From: Acidiphilium multivorum AIU301
GTDB lineage: Bacteria; Pseudomonadota; Alphaproteobacteria; Acetobacterales; Acetobacteraceae
Direction: 5' to 3'
DNA: 64,000 nt
NCBI RefSeq assembly: GCF_000202835.1
Contig: NC_015186.1
Location: 3,009,501-3,073,500, forward strand
The position numbers and the translations under genes are program-made. This document shows positions 55,105 to 63,000 of the stretch, one piece after another (the first letter of the stretch is position 1; the number at the start of each line of letters is the position of its first letter). A model generated the notes under the pieces. The model did not search any database. It was not told the origin of the DNA and worked only from the letters and a program-made list of their open reading frames with translations.

Positions 55105-56804
55105 TCTTGTGGGCCTCCCTGCAGGAAATCGAAATCGCAGCCTTCGTCGGCCTGCAACACGGTGGTTTCGAAAAGGCGGGCGTAGCCGCGCGCAGGCGGC
55201 GGGCGCCTTGGCGTCGCGGCATGTTCGGCGGCGCGGCGCTGCCATTCGGCATCGTCGATCAGCAGGTCGAGCGTTCGCGCCGCGACGTCGAGCCGGATCG
55301 GATCGCCGGTGCGGACCAGGGCGAGCGGGCCGCCGGCCGCCGATTCCGGGGCGATGTGCAGCACGATGGTGCCGAAGGCGGTGCCGCTCATCCGCGCATC
55401 CGAGATCCGCACCATGTCCTTCACGCCGGCGCGGGCGAGCTTGCGCGGGATGGGCAGGTAGCCGGCCTCCGGCATGCCGGGCGCGCCGATGGGACCGGTA
55501 TTGCGCAGGACGAGGACGGTCTCGGGTGTGACGTCCAGCTCGTCGGAATCGATTCTCGCCGCCATGTCCTCGACATTTTCAAACACGAGGGCAGGGCCGG
55601 TGTGGCTCAGCAGATGCGGCGAGGCGGCGGATTGCTTGATGACGGCGCCGCGCGGGCAGAGATTGCCGCGCAGCACGGCGAGGGCGCCGGTGGATTTCAG
55701 CGGCTTGTCCGCGCCGCGGATGACGGTCTGGCCGGGGACGATCTCGGCGGCTTCGGCGATCTCGCCGATGGTCCGGCCGCTGACGGTGGGGGACGCAGGA
55801 TCGAGATGGCGCGAAAGTTCGCGCAGCAGGCGGGGGACGCCGCCGGCATGGTGGAAATGCTCCATGTAGTGATCGCCGGAGGGTTTCAGGTCGACCAGGA
55901 CGGGGACGTTGCGGCCGATCTCGTCCACCGTTTCGAGTTCGATTCTTGTTCCGGCGCGGCCGGCCATGGCGGTGAGATGGATGATGCCGTTGGTCGAGCC
56001 GCCGATGGCTTGCAGGACGGTGAGGGCGTTGCGCAAGGCGGAGGGCGTGATGAGGTCGCGCGGGCGGGGCGCGCCGGCTTTCGCCAGGTCGACGATGCGC
56101 TTGCCGCTGGCCTCGGCGATGCGGCGGCGCTCGGCATGGACGGCGGGGATTGTGGCACTCATGGGGAGCGAGAAACCGAGCGCCTCGATCACGCAGGCCA
56201 TGGTGCTGGCGGTACCCATCACCATGCAGGTGCCGACCGAGGGGGCGAGGCGGCCGCTGATGGTCTCGATTTCGGCGGCGTCGATCTGCCCGGCGCGGTG
56301 CATTCCCCAGAGGCGGCGGCAATCGGTGCAGGCGCCGAGCACCTCGCCCTTGTGGTGGCCGACGACCATCGGGCCGGTGGGGACGACGATGGTGGGCAGG
56401 TTGGTGCTGATCGCGCCCATGAGCTGGGCGGGGAGCGTCTTGTCGCAGCCGCCGATGACGATGACGGCGTCCATCGGCTGGGCGCGGATCATTTCCTCGG
56501 TGTCCATCGCCATCAGGTTGCGCAGGAACATCGAGGTGGGGTGCGCGAAGCTCTCGCCGATGGAGATGGTGGGGAAGACCATCGGCAGGCCGCCGGCGAG
56601 CATGACGCCGCGCTTGGCGGCCTCGATCAGGTCGGGGCTGTTGCCGTGGCAGGGGTTGTAGTCGCTGCCGGTGTTGGTGATGCCGATGATGGGGCGGTCC
56701 AGCGCATCGTCGGAATAGCCCATCGCCTTGATGAAGGCCTTGCGGAGAAAAAGCGAGAAGCCGGCATCGCCGTAGCTGGTCAGGCCCTTGCGCAAGCCCG
56801 ACAC
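55101..56804 (-). CDS. IlvD/Edd family dehydratase (sugar-acid type)
   Basis: 567 residues. The three Fe-S cluster cysteines are C52 (NPCHG), C120 (GGCDKTLPA) and C193 (GTCMVMG), with MGTASTMACVIEALG following as in all IlvD/Edd enzymes. Members dehydrate dihydroxy-acids. The operon context (SDR, DHDPS-like, RraA, hydroxyacid dehydrogenase) favours an aldonate dehydratase such as for L-arabinonate, xylonate or fuconate over the branched-chain enzyme, which is normally single. Two bases separate it from the RraA-like gene upstream. Confidence 0.88.
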   Translation of the reverse strand: MSGLRKGLTSYGDAGFSLFLRKAFIKAMGYSDDALDRPIIGITNTGSDYNPCHGNSPDLIEAAKRGVMLAGGLPMVFPTISIGESFAHPTSMFLRNLMAMDTEEMIRAQPMDAVIVIGGCDKTLPAQLMGAISTNLPTIVVPTGPMVVGHHKGEVLGACTDCRRLWGMHRAGQIDAAEIETISGRLAPSVGTCMVMGTASTMACVIEALGFSLPMSATIPAVHAERRRIAEASGKRIVDLAKAGAPRPRDLITPSALRNALTVLQAIGGSTNGIIHLTAMAGRAGTRIELETVDEIGRNVPVLVDLKPSGDHYMEHFHHAGGVPRLLRELSRHLDPASPTVSGRTIGEIAEAAEIVPGQTVIRGADKPLKSTGALAVLRGNLCPRGAVIKQSAASPHLLSHTGPALVFENVEDMAARIDSDELDVTPETVLVLRNTGPIGAPGMPEAGYLPIPRKLARAGVKDMVRISDARMSGTAFGTIVLHIAPESAAGGPLALVRTGDPIRLDVAARTLDLLIDDAEWQRRAAEHAATPRRPPPARGYARLFETTVLQADEGCDFDFLQGGPQE

Positions 56805-56806
56805 GG

Positions 56807-57529
56807 TCAGGCCTTCCGGCTGGCGCGGAAGGCTTCGTAGCGGGCTTTGGTTTCGGCGTTGGCGGGGTAGAGGCCGGGGAGCGGCACGCCGCGGTCGATC
56901 TCGGTCATGATCCAGGCTTCCAGCGCCTCCTGCTCGATCGCCTCGGGCACCACCTCGTCGAGCAGGGCCTGGGGGATGACCACGGCGCCGTCGTCATCGA
57001 CCACGATCACGTCGTTCGGGAAGACGGCGACGCCGCCGCAGGCGATGGGCTGCTGCCAGGCGACGAAGGTGAGGCCGGCGACCGAGGGCGGGGCGGCGGC
57101 GCCGCGGCACCAGACCGGCAGGCCGGTGCCGAGCACGCCGGCGAGATCGCGCATCACCCCGTCGGTGACGAGGCCGGCGACGCCGCGCTTGCCCATGCGG
57201 GCGCAGAGAATGTCGCCGAAAATGCCGGCATCGGTGATGCCCATCGCATCCGCGACGGCGATGCAGCCTTCGGGCATCGCCTCGATCGCGGCGCGGGTGG
57301 AGATGGGCGAGGCCCAGGAGGCGGGGGTGGCGAGATCCTCGCGGGCGGGGACGAAGCGCAGCGTGAAGGCGCGGCCGACCTTGCGGCCCTGGCCGGGGGC
57401 GAGCGGCGCCGTGCCGCGCAGCCAGACATTGCGCAGGCCCTTCTTGAGCAGGACGGTCGTCAGCGTCGCGGTCGAGACCGAAAGCAGGGCCGTGCGGATT
57501 GCCTCGTCGAGCGGTGCGCTTTCGGTCAT
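56807..57529 (-). CDS. RraA-family aldolase/decarboxylase-like protein
   Basis: 240 residues. The RraA-like fold is shown by GRAFTLRFVP, the substrate motif GVAGLVTDGVMRD with R127 and D128, and FPNDVIVVDDDGAVVIPQALLDEVV. The family includes 4-hydroxy-4-methyl-2-oxoglutarate/4-carboxy-4-hydroxy-2-oxoadipate aldolase and oxaloacetate decarboxylase, besides the RNase E inhibitor. R-D plus an IlvD partner favour an enzyme role. First gene of the operon, preceded by a promoter-like sequence. Confidence 0.87.
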   Translation of the reverse strand: MTESAPLDEAIRTALLSVSTATLTTVLLKKGLRNVWLRGTAPLAPGQGRKVGRAFTLRFVPAREDLATPASWASPISTRAAIEAMPEGCIAVADAMGITDAGIFGDILCARMGKRGVAGLVTDGVMRDLAGVLGTGLPVWCRGAAAPPSVAGLTFVAWQQPIACGGVAVFPNDVIVVDDDGAVVIPQALLDEVVPEAIEQEALEAWIMTEIDRGVPLPGLYPANAETKARYEAFRASRKA

Positions 57530-57557
57530 CGTTATCCCCCTTTTGTCGTGTTCCGAC

Positions 57558-57573
57558 GGCGCCCTGGGGCGCC
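57558..57573 (-). promoter_or_regulatory. palindrome in the leader of the sugar-acid operon
   Basis: GGCGCC-CTGG-GGCGCC, a perfect 6-base palindrome between the predicted transcription start and the RraA-like ATG, possible operator or leader hairpin. Confidence 0.4.
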
Positions 57574-57584
57574 ATCCGGTCGGT

Positions 57585-57612
57585 TGTATATGAGGGACAC
57601 GACGGGCCGCAA
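57585..57612 (-). promoter_or_regulatory. predicted promoter of the sugar-acid operon
   Basis: On the minus strand TTGCGG (57612-57607), 16 bases, TATACA (57590-57585), with transcription starting near 57578 and the RraA-like ATG at 57529. The -35 lies inside an inverted repeat CCGCAAGG (57607-57614) / CCTTGCGG (57621-57628), which could be an operator. Confidence 0.55.
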
Positions 57613-57674
57613 GGCGGCCACCTTGCGGCAGGCGGGATGCCTGCCATGATCAGGCCCGGGACGGGCTCAGTTCA

Positions 57675-57833
57675 TCAGCGGTCGTCGTCGTCGTGATGCC
57701 AGCCGCCGTGATAGTAGCCGCCGCCGTAATAGCCGGGGCCGCCATAGGGGTAGTAGACGCAGCCGGCGAGCGCGGTGGCGAGACCGGTCAGCGCGAGGGC
57801 CAGAACGACGGCCCTGAGGGCGGATTGTTTCAT
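57675..57833 (-). CDS. small lipoprotein, Tyr/Gly/His-rich
   Basis: 52 residues, short enough to be easily missed. A signal sequence (MKQSALRAVVLALALTGLAT) leads to the lipobox LAGC at 22-25; the mature peptide is CVYYPYGGPGYYGGGYYHGG followed by WHHDDDDR. A GGAGGA ribosome site lies 6-7 bases before the ATG, which strongly supports translation. The tail has three His and four Asp and could bind metal, but that is a guess. Similar tiny YYGG lipoproteins are scattered in proteobacteria without known function. Confidence 0.75.
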   Translation of the reverse strand: MKQSALRAVVLALALTGLATALAGCVYYPYGGPGYYGGGYYHGGWHHDDDDR

Positions 57834-57930
57834 GTCTCTTCCTCCATCCTTGCGGATCGGGGAGATATGACGCGCGAAAACCGGTGTTTCGATGACCGGA
57901 ATGTGGCGGTGATGTGGAACCTGCGCCGGC

Positions 57931-58380
57931 TCAGGGCTTCACGAAGACCATGATGACGATCACGATCATCAGGATGGTCGGGACTTCGTTGGCGATGCGG
58001 TAGAAACGCTCGGGCTTCGTGTTGGCGTCGTTGAGGAAGTTCTTCCGCCATTTGGAGAGCGCGCCGTGGAAGCCGCTCATCAGGATGACGGAGATGAATT
58101 TCGTCCACCACCAGCCGGCCGACCAGGAGATGGCGCCGGGGGTGAGGATGAGCAGGATGCCGAAGGTCCAGGACGAGATCATCGCCGGGGTGGCGATCTG
58201 CTTGAGCAGGCGGCGTTCCATCACCTTGAAGCGGGCGGATTCGGCCGAGCCGGGGGCGAGCTGGCAGTGATAGACATAGAGGCGCGGCAGGTAGAACAGC
58301 GCCGCCATCCAGGCGATGACCGACATCACGTGGAAGGCGAGTTCCCAGCGGTAGAACGGCGCGAGGGCGGCGATGGTCAT
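57931..58380 (-). CDS. hemJ: protoporphyrinogen oxidase HemJ
   Basis: 149 residues with four transmembrane helices. HemJ signature: YRWELAFHVMSVIAWMAALFYLPRLYVYH with the conserved His, and WTFGILLILTPGAISWSAGWWWTKFISVILMSGFHGALSKWRKNF with the second conserved His. It oxidises protoporphyrinogen IX in the inner membrane and is the common alphaproteobacterial form. It overlaps the HAD gene by 4 bases; the haem operon is hemE-hemH-HAD-hemJ. Confidence 0.94.
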   Translation of the reverse strand: MTIAALAPFYRWELAFHVMSVIAWMAALFYLPRLYVYHCQLAPGSAESARFKVMERRLLKQIATPAMISSWTFGILLILTPGAISWSAGWWWTKFISVILMSGFHGALSKWRKNFLNDANTKPERFYRIANEVPTILMIVIVIMVFVKP

Positions 58381-59069
58381 GCTTTTGCTCCGATCGCGGC
58401 GGCGAGGGCGACGAGGTCGCGCAGTTCGTGGTGGCCGCTTATGACCCGTTCGGCGCCGGCGGCGAGAAGAGGCTCGCCGTTGCCGTGCGGAGCAAAACCG
58501 TAGCAGGTCATGCCGGCGGCGATGGCGCCGGCGATGCCGGTGACGCTGTCCTCGATCACGAGGCAGGTTTCGGGGGCGGCGGGCAGCGAACGCGCGGCGG
58601 CGAGGAAGACGTCCGGCGCGGGTTTCGGGCGGCCGCCCTCGGGGAACAGGCGCGGGGCGGAAAAGGTGCGGCCGGCGACGAGGTCGAGCCAGCCGGTGCG
58701 GCCGAATTTCGCGTCCATCTCCACATCGGCCGAGTTGGAGGCGATGCGCCAGGGCTGGCCGACGGCATCGAAATGCTCGAGGATCTCGCGCGCGCCGGGA
58801 ATGGGTTCGGCGTGACGCTCCATCGCGGCGACGATGCGGGCGACCAGCATCGCGTTCCAGTCAGGCGGCAGGGGACGGCCGAGATCGTCCTCGATCATCG
58901 GGCGCATGGCGCGCAGCGAGACGCCGACGAAGCGGGCCATCGCCGCTTCCGGCGTGACCGGCAGGCCGAGCTCGGTCATCGATTCGGCGATGACCGCGGC
59001 GGAGACGCGCTCGCTGTCGATCAGGACGCCGTCGCAGTCGAAGATGACGAGGCCGAAAGTGCGTTTCAT
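58377..59069 (-). CDS. HAD-superfamily hydrolase (beta-phosphoglucomutase/phosphatase-like)
   Basis: 230 residues. Motif I LVIFDCDGVLIDSE (nucleophile and general-acid Asp), motif II IASNSADV, motif III GGRPKPAPDVFL (Lys), motif IV VIEDSVTGIAGAIAAGM. Cap type C1 as in phosphoglycolate phosphatase and beta-phosphoglucomutase. Substrate unknown. It sits inside the haem operon, overlapping hemH (4 bases) and hemJ (4 bases), though it has no known haem role. Start is MKRTFGLVIFDCDG; the longer frame is not conserved-looking. Confidence 0.9.
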   Translation of the reverse strand: MKRTFGLVIFDCDGVLIDSERVSAAVIAESMTELGLPVTPEAAMARFVGVSLRAMRPMIEDDLGRPLPPDWNAMLVARIVAAMERHAEPIPGAREILEHFDAVGQPWRIASNSADVEMDAKFGRTGWLDLVAGRTFSAPRLFPEGGRPKPAPDVFLAAARSLPAAPETCLVIEDSVTGIAGAIAAGMTCYGFAPHGNGEPLLAAGAERVISGHHELRDLVALAAAIGAKA

Positions 59070-60154
59070 GCAGCCACGACTGCCCGATAGCGGGCCCAGG
59101 GGCAATCCCGGTTGCGGGCATCGCAGGCCCGCCCGCCGCGATGCGAGCAGAGGCCCGGGCCGTGGGCGACGGCGCGGCGGGCGATGCCGGCCAGGGCGGC
59201 GATGAAGGCGGGGTCGTCGTTCTGCGCCGGGGCCCGGTAATAGCCGGGCAGTTTCAGGTGGTCGGCCACCTCGCGGTATTCGACGTCGAGCTCGACCAGC
59301 GTCTCGATATGCTCGGAGACGAAGGCGATGGGGATGACGACGACGGCGGTATTGTCGCGCGCGGCCTGTTCGATCGCCTGCTCGGTCGAGGGTTCGAGCC
59401 ATTTCTGCGGGGTGGCGCGGGACTGGTAGCAGACCTGATGGTCCGGGCGGTGGCCGAGGCGGCGCTCGATCGCCGCCATCACCGCCTCGGTGCAGGCCTC
59501 GACCTCCTCCTGGTAGGGGTCGCCGGCCTTGACGATGGATTCCGGCAGGCCGTGGGCGGAGAAGAGCAGGCGGATTTTCGCGCCGGCCCCGAGTTCGGCG
59601 CGGGCCGTTTCGTAGGTGCGGATGACCGGCTCGGCGGTGGCGGCGGCGAAGGCGGGATCGTCATACCAGCAGCAGAGCGTGGTGGTCGGCGCGACGAGGC
59701 CGGCGCGGGCGGCGGAATCGTGCCAGTCCGCGAGCGAGCTGCCGGTCGTGGTGGTGGAAAATTGCGGGTAGAGCGGGAGCAGAAGGATGCGCTCGGGGTT
59801 CCAGGCCTTCACCTCGCGGGCGACGTCGCGCGCGAAAGGGTGCCAGTAGCGCATCGCGATGAAGCATTTCGCGCCGGGCAGGGCGGATTCCAGCGCGTCC
59901 GCCTGCTGGCGGGTGAGGTCGAGCAGGGGGGATTTGCCGCCCATCAGCGCATAGCCCTCCTCGGCCTTTTTCTGGGCGGAGCGGGCGATCAGCCGGGCCA
60001 GCCAGAAGCGGACGAAGACCGGGGCGCGGATGATCGCCGGGTCCGAGAAGAGGTTGACGCGGAAGGGCTTGATCGAGTCCGGACCGTCCGGACCGCCGAG
60101 GTTGAACAGGACGATGGCGGTGCGGACGGGCAGGACGGGTTCGGAATCGTTCAT
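59066..60154 (-). CDS. hemH: ferrochelatase
   Basis: 362 residues. AIVLFNLGGPDGPDSIKPF at the start, the conserved MRYWHPF, PLYPQFSTTTTGSSLADW, the iron/porphyrin His in LLFSAHGLPESIVKAGDPY, and CYQSRATPQKWLEPSTEQAI. It inserts iron into protoporphyrin IX at the membrane. No C-terminal chlorophyll-binding extension is seen; a Cys-bearing tail (GLCSHRGGRACDARNRDCPWA) may bind the [2Fe-2S] cluster some alphaproteobacterial ferrochelatases carry. hemE ends five bases upstream. Confidence 0.95.
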   Translation of the reverse strand: MNDSEPVLPVRTAIVLFNLGGPDGPDSIKPFRVNLFSDPAIIRAPVFVRFWLARLIARSAQKKAEEGYALMGGKSPLLDLTRQQADALESALPGAKCFIAMRYWHPFARDVAREVKAWNPERILLLPLYPQFSTTTTGSSLADWHDSAARAGLVAPTTTLCCWYDDPAFAAATAEPVIRTYETARAELGAGAKIRLLFSAHGLPESIVKAGDPYQEEVEACTEAVMAAIERRLGHRPDHQVCYQSRATPQKWLEPSTEQAIEQAARDNTAVVVIPIAFVSEHIETLVELDVEYREVADHLKLPGYYRAPAQNDDPAFIAALAGIARRAVAHGPGLCSHRGGRACDARNRDCPWARYRAVVAA

Positions 60155-60159
60155 GGCGC

Positions 60160-61236
60160 TCAGGTGGCGGCGAGGGCGGATTCCTCAAGCTCGCCGGGTT
60201 CCAGCGAGCGGAGGCGTTCGATCACCGCGGCGACGTGCTCGGGCGGGGTGTCCGGCACGATGCCGTGGCCGAGATTGAAGATATGCGGATGGCCTGCGAG
60301 CCCGCGGGCGATCCGCTCCACCGCCTGGCCGAGCGAGATGCCGCCGGCGCGCAGCAGCAGCGGGTCGAGATTGCCCTGGAAGGCGACGCGGCGTGGGGCG
60401 AGCCGGGCGAGGGCGACGGGATCGACCGAAGTGTCCATCCCGACGGCGTCGACGCCGGTATCGGCGATGTAGGGCAGCGTCATCAGCCCGCCGAGGCGCG
60501 GGAAGCCGATGACCTTCACGCCCGGATGGCGGACGCGCAGCTGTTCGACGATGCGCGCCGTGGGGTGGATGACATGGGCGCGGAACAGATCGGGCGGCAG
60601 CAGCCCGGCCCAGGAATCGAACAGCATCACGCAGTCGGCCCCGGCTTCGATCTGCCAGGAGAGGTAGTCGATCGTCGCGGTGGTGACGGTTTCGATCACC
60701 GCGGCGAGCAGGGCGGGATCGGCGTAGGCGACCTCGCGGGTCAGCGGGAAATCGCCGCCGCGGCCGTCGATCATGTAGCAGGCGACGGTGAAGGGGCTGC
60801 CGGCGAAGCCGATCAGCGTCGTCTCCGGCGGCAGTTCGGCGCGGACGCGGGAGACGGTTTCCATCACCGGCTCGGTGCCCTGGCGCAGGGCGGCGGGATC
60901 GAGCGCCTCGAGGCCGGCGAGACCGTCGATCCGTTCGAGGCGGGGGCCCTCGCCCTCGGCGAAGCGGAGTTTCTGGCCCAGCGCCCAGGGCAGGATCAGG
61001 ATGTCGCTGAACAGGATCGCCGCGTCCATGCCGAAGCGGCGGACGGGTTGCAGCGTCACCTCCGTCGCGAGCGGGGGGGTGGTGCACAGGGCGATGAAGT
61101 TGCCCGCCTTTTCCCTGAGCTTGCGATACTCGGGCAGGTAGCGGCCCGCCTGGCGCATCAGCCAGACCGGCGGCGGCCAGACCGCCTCTCCCCCGAGCAC
61201 CCTGAGAACCGGTTTTTCAGCGCGTTGTCCCGTCAT
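60160..61236 (-). CDS. hemE: uroporphyrinogen decarboxylase
   Basis: 358 residues. The N-terminal active-site motif WLMRQAGRYLPEYR, the ILPWALGQKLRFAEGEGP loop, and LFDSWAGLLPPDLFR and GVDAVGMDTSVDP further on. It decarboxylates uroporphyrinogen III to coproporphyrinogen III in the cytoplasm. It opens the hemE-hemH-HAD-hemJ operon; a TATAAG box lies on the minus strand about 25 bases before the ATG. In several alphaproteobacteria hemE borders the chromosomal origin, and the gap upstream here carries DnaA-box-like sites. Confidence 0.96.
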   Translation of the reverse strand: MTGQRAEKPVLRVLGGEAVWPPPVWLMRQAGRYLPEYRKLREKAGNFIALCTTPPLATEVTLQPVRRFGMDAAILFSDILILPWALGQKLRFAEGEGPRLERIDGLAGLEALDPAALRQGTEPVMETVSRVRAELPPETTLIGFAGSPFTVACYMIDGRGGDFPLTREVAYADPALLAAVIETVTTATIDYLSWQIEAGADCVMLFDSWAGLLPPDLFRAHVIHPTARIVEQLRVRHPGVKVIGFPRLGGLMTLPYIADTGVDAVGMDTSVDPVALARLAPRRVAFQGNLDPLLLRAGGISLGQAVERIARGLAGHPHIFNLGHGIVPDTPPEHVAAVIERLRSLEPGELEESALAAT

Positions 61237-61504
61237 GCGACCTGCCTAGCTTCAATTCGTCTTATAGGAAAGGACGGGGGGAGTAGTGTTAGCTGTGAAC
61301 TCTGGGGAACCCCGCAATCCGGTTTTTTCTGCACAGAGTTTTCCACAGCAAAACTCGGCCTGCAATCTGCTGATTCTGCATCAAACCCCCGGTTTTTCCA
61401 CATATGCGGGGGATGCCCGGGAAATTCATCCACCGCTCGCCTCGGTGTGAAATTCATCCACGCTTTCCACCGCGGGCGGTTTCGCGGCCCGAGTTATCCA
61501 CGCT
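61237..61504. other. probable replication origin (oriC), hemE-PPSR intergenic region
   Basis: The 268-base gap between divergent hemE and the PPSR-type gene holds six DnaA-box-like 9-mers in one orientation: TTTTCCACA (61339-61347), TTTTCCACA (61394-61402), TCATCCACC (61426-61434), TCATCCACG (61454-61462), CTTTCCACC (61463-61471) and TTATCCACG (61494-61502). The last is one base off the TTATCCACA consensus, and two others are one base off. The left half is AT-richer (61240-61400) and could be the unwinding element. The origin of Caulobacter crescentus and of Rickettsia lies beside hemE, which makes this the expected place. The gap also holds both genes' promoters. Confidence 0.72.
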
Positions 61505-62383
61505 ATGAGACCATGCATGGACGGCAAGCGGCTCAATCTCCACCTGGTTTCCGACGCCACCGGCGACACGCTGAACGCGGTGGCGCGGGCGGCCTCGGTG
61601 CAGTTCGAGGGTTCGGACATCCATCTGCACCGCTGGAGCCTGATCCGCTCGCGGCTGCAGCTGCACCGGGTGCTGGAGGGGATCGAGGCGGAGCGCGGCC
61701 CGGTGCTGTGCAGCCTGCTCGACCAGGCGCTGCGCCACGAGCTGGACGAGGCCTGCCAGCGGCTGGGCCTGCGCATCCTGCACGTGCTCGACCCGGTGTT
61801 CGACCTGCTGGCCGAGGAGCTGGGGACGCCGACGCGGCCGACCCCGGGGCGGCAATACGTGCTGGATGCCGATTATTTCCGCCGGATCGACGCGATGCAT
61901 TTCGTGCTCTCGCACGATGACGGCCAGGCGCTGCGCGGGCTGGCGGAGGCGGATGTGATCCTGGTCGGCGTCTCGCGCTCGTCGAAGACGCCGACCTCGT
62001 TCTACCTCGCCAATCGCGGCATCAAGGCGGCGAACGTGCCGATGGTGCCGGGGATCGAGCTGCCGGGCGTGCTGGACGATCCGCCCTGCCCGGTGGTCGG
62101 CCTGTTCATCGACGCCGAGCCGCTGATCGAGATCCGCCGGCACCGGCTCACCCTGCTCGGCCAGGGCGGCGGGGCGGCGGGGGCGTTCCGGCCGGACAGC
62201 GGCGACTATGTCGACGAGGAGGCGGTGAAGGCGGAGCTGCTCTGGGCGCGGCGGACCTGTAGCGCGCGCGGCTGGCCGACGGTGAACGTCACCCGCCGCT
62301 CGATCGAGGAGACGGCGGCGGCGGTGCTCAAGCTGATGGACGCCTGGCACGAGCGGCGCCGGCGGACGGCGACGTCCGCCTGA
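61505..62383 (+). CDS. pyruvate, phosphate dikinase/PEP synthase regulatory protein (PPSR, DUF299)
   Basis: 292 residues. [21 protein letters not shown] at the start and the P-loop-like [30 protein letters not shown], followed by [17 protein letters not shown] and [15 protein letters not shown]. These bifunctional kinase/phosphotransferases switch PPDK or PEP synthase on and off, tying pyruvate/PEP flux to ADP. ATG at 61505 ([10 protein letters not shown]) and ATG at 61517 ([10 protein letters not shown]) are both possible; the second matches the family better. The gene starts right at the last DnaA-like box. Confidence 0.93.
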   Translation: MRPCMDGKRLNLHLVSDATGDTLNAVARAASVQFEGSDIHLHRWSLIRSRLQLHRVLEGIEAERGPVLCSLLDQALRHELDEACQRLGLRILHVLDPVFDLLAEELGTPTRPTPGRQYVLDADYFRRIDAMHFVLSHDDGQALRGLAEADVILVGVSRSSKTPTSFYLANRGIKAANVPMVPGIELPGVLDDPPCPVVGLFIDAEPLIEIRRHRLTLLGQGGGAAGAFRPDSGDYVDEEAVKAELLWARRTCSARGWPTVNVTRRSIEETAAAVLKLMDAWHERRRRTATSA

Positions 62384-62429
62384 CCTGATCGCGGACGGCG
62401 ACGTCCGCCTGAAGCGGTCGCGGACGGCG
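62362..62429 (+). repeat. 29-base tandem repeat across the PPSR stop
   Basis: Unit starts at 62362, 62391 and (partial) 62420, two full copies plus ten bases, beginning GCGGACGGCGACGTCCGCCT. Each unit holds the perfect hairpin GCGGACG-GCGA-CGTCCGC. The first copy includes the stop codon. The hairpins could help end the transcript. Confidence 0.75.
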
Positions 62430-62489
62430 GGCGATCACGTCGGCTTGACTTCCGGAAGCGAGGCTCTAGCCTGAACCGAGGAAAGTCCA

Positions 62490-62981
62490 GTGCCCTCATT
62501 ATCAATGCAGCATCCGGTTTTCGGCGGTTTCGTCCTGCATGAGCGGGCGGGGGCGATCGTGTCGATCGACTTCGGCGGCGACGGCGGGGCGGCGGACGAG
62601 GCGACGCCGCTGCTGCGCCGCGCGGCGGATGCGCTCGCGCGCTATTTCGACGGCGGCCCGCTGGCCGAGGATCTGGCGCTGGCGCCGGCGGGCACCGAGT
62701 ATCAGCGCCGCGTGTGGGCGTATCTGCGCACGATCCCGCGCGGCGAGACGCGGACCTATGGCGAGGTGGCGCGCGATGTCGGCGGCAGCGCCCGCGCGGT
62801 CGGCGGCGCCAACCGCGCCAATCCGATACCGATCCTGATCCCCTGCCACCGCGTGCGCGCGGCGGACGGGCTGGGCGGGTATTGCGGCAGCAGCGAGGAA
62901 GGCTGGGGACTGGCGATGAAGCGCCGGCTGCTCGCCCTCGAAGGCGCCGCTTTCAGTGACGGCGCGCGCCGCCGCGCCTGA
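62490..62981 (+). CDS. ogt: methylated-DNA-[protein]-cysteine S-methyltransferase (Ogt-type)
   Basis: 163 residues. The acceptor Cys is C119 in IPILIPCHRVRAADG, followed by GLGGYCGSSEEGWGLAMKRRLLALEG; the DNA-binding helix GETRTYGEVARDVGGSARAVGGANRANP precedes it. The N-terminal part is short, as in Ogt, without the Ada regulatory domain. It repairs O6-alkylguanine. The start MPSLSMQHPVFGGF (62490) or MQHPVFGG (62505) cannot be separated by RBS. Confidence 0.92.
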   Translation: MPSLSMQHPVFGGFVLHERAGAIVSIDFGGDGGAADEATPLLRRAADALARYFDGGPLAEDLALAPAGTEYQRRVWAYLRTIPRGETRTYGEVARDVGGSARAVGGANRANPIPILIPCHRVRAADGLGGYCGSSEEGWGLAMKRRLLALEGAAFSDGARRRA

Positions 62982-63000
62982 CATTCCGGGAGAAACAGAG

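Noticed and set aside
55101-56804. biosynthetic dihydroxy-acid dehydratase IlvD
   Set aside because: Operon partners are sugar-acid enzymes rather than branched-chain amino acid genes; kept as family-level call.
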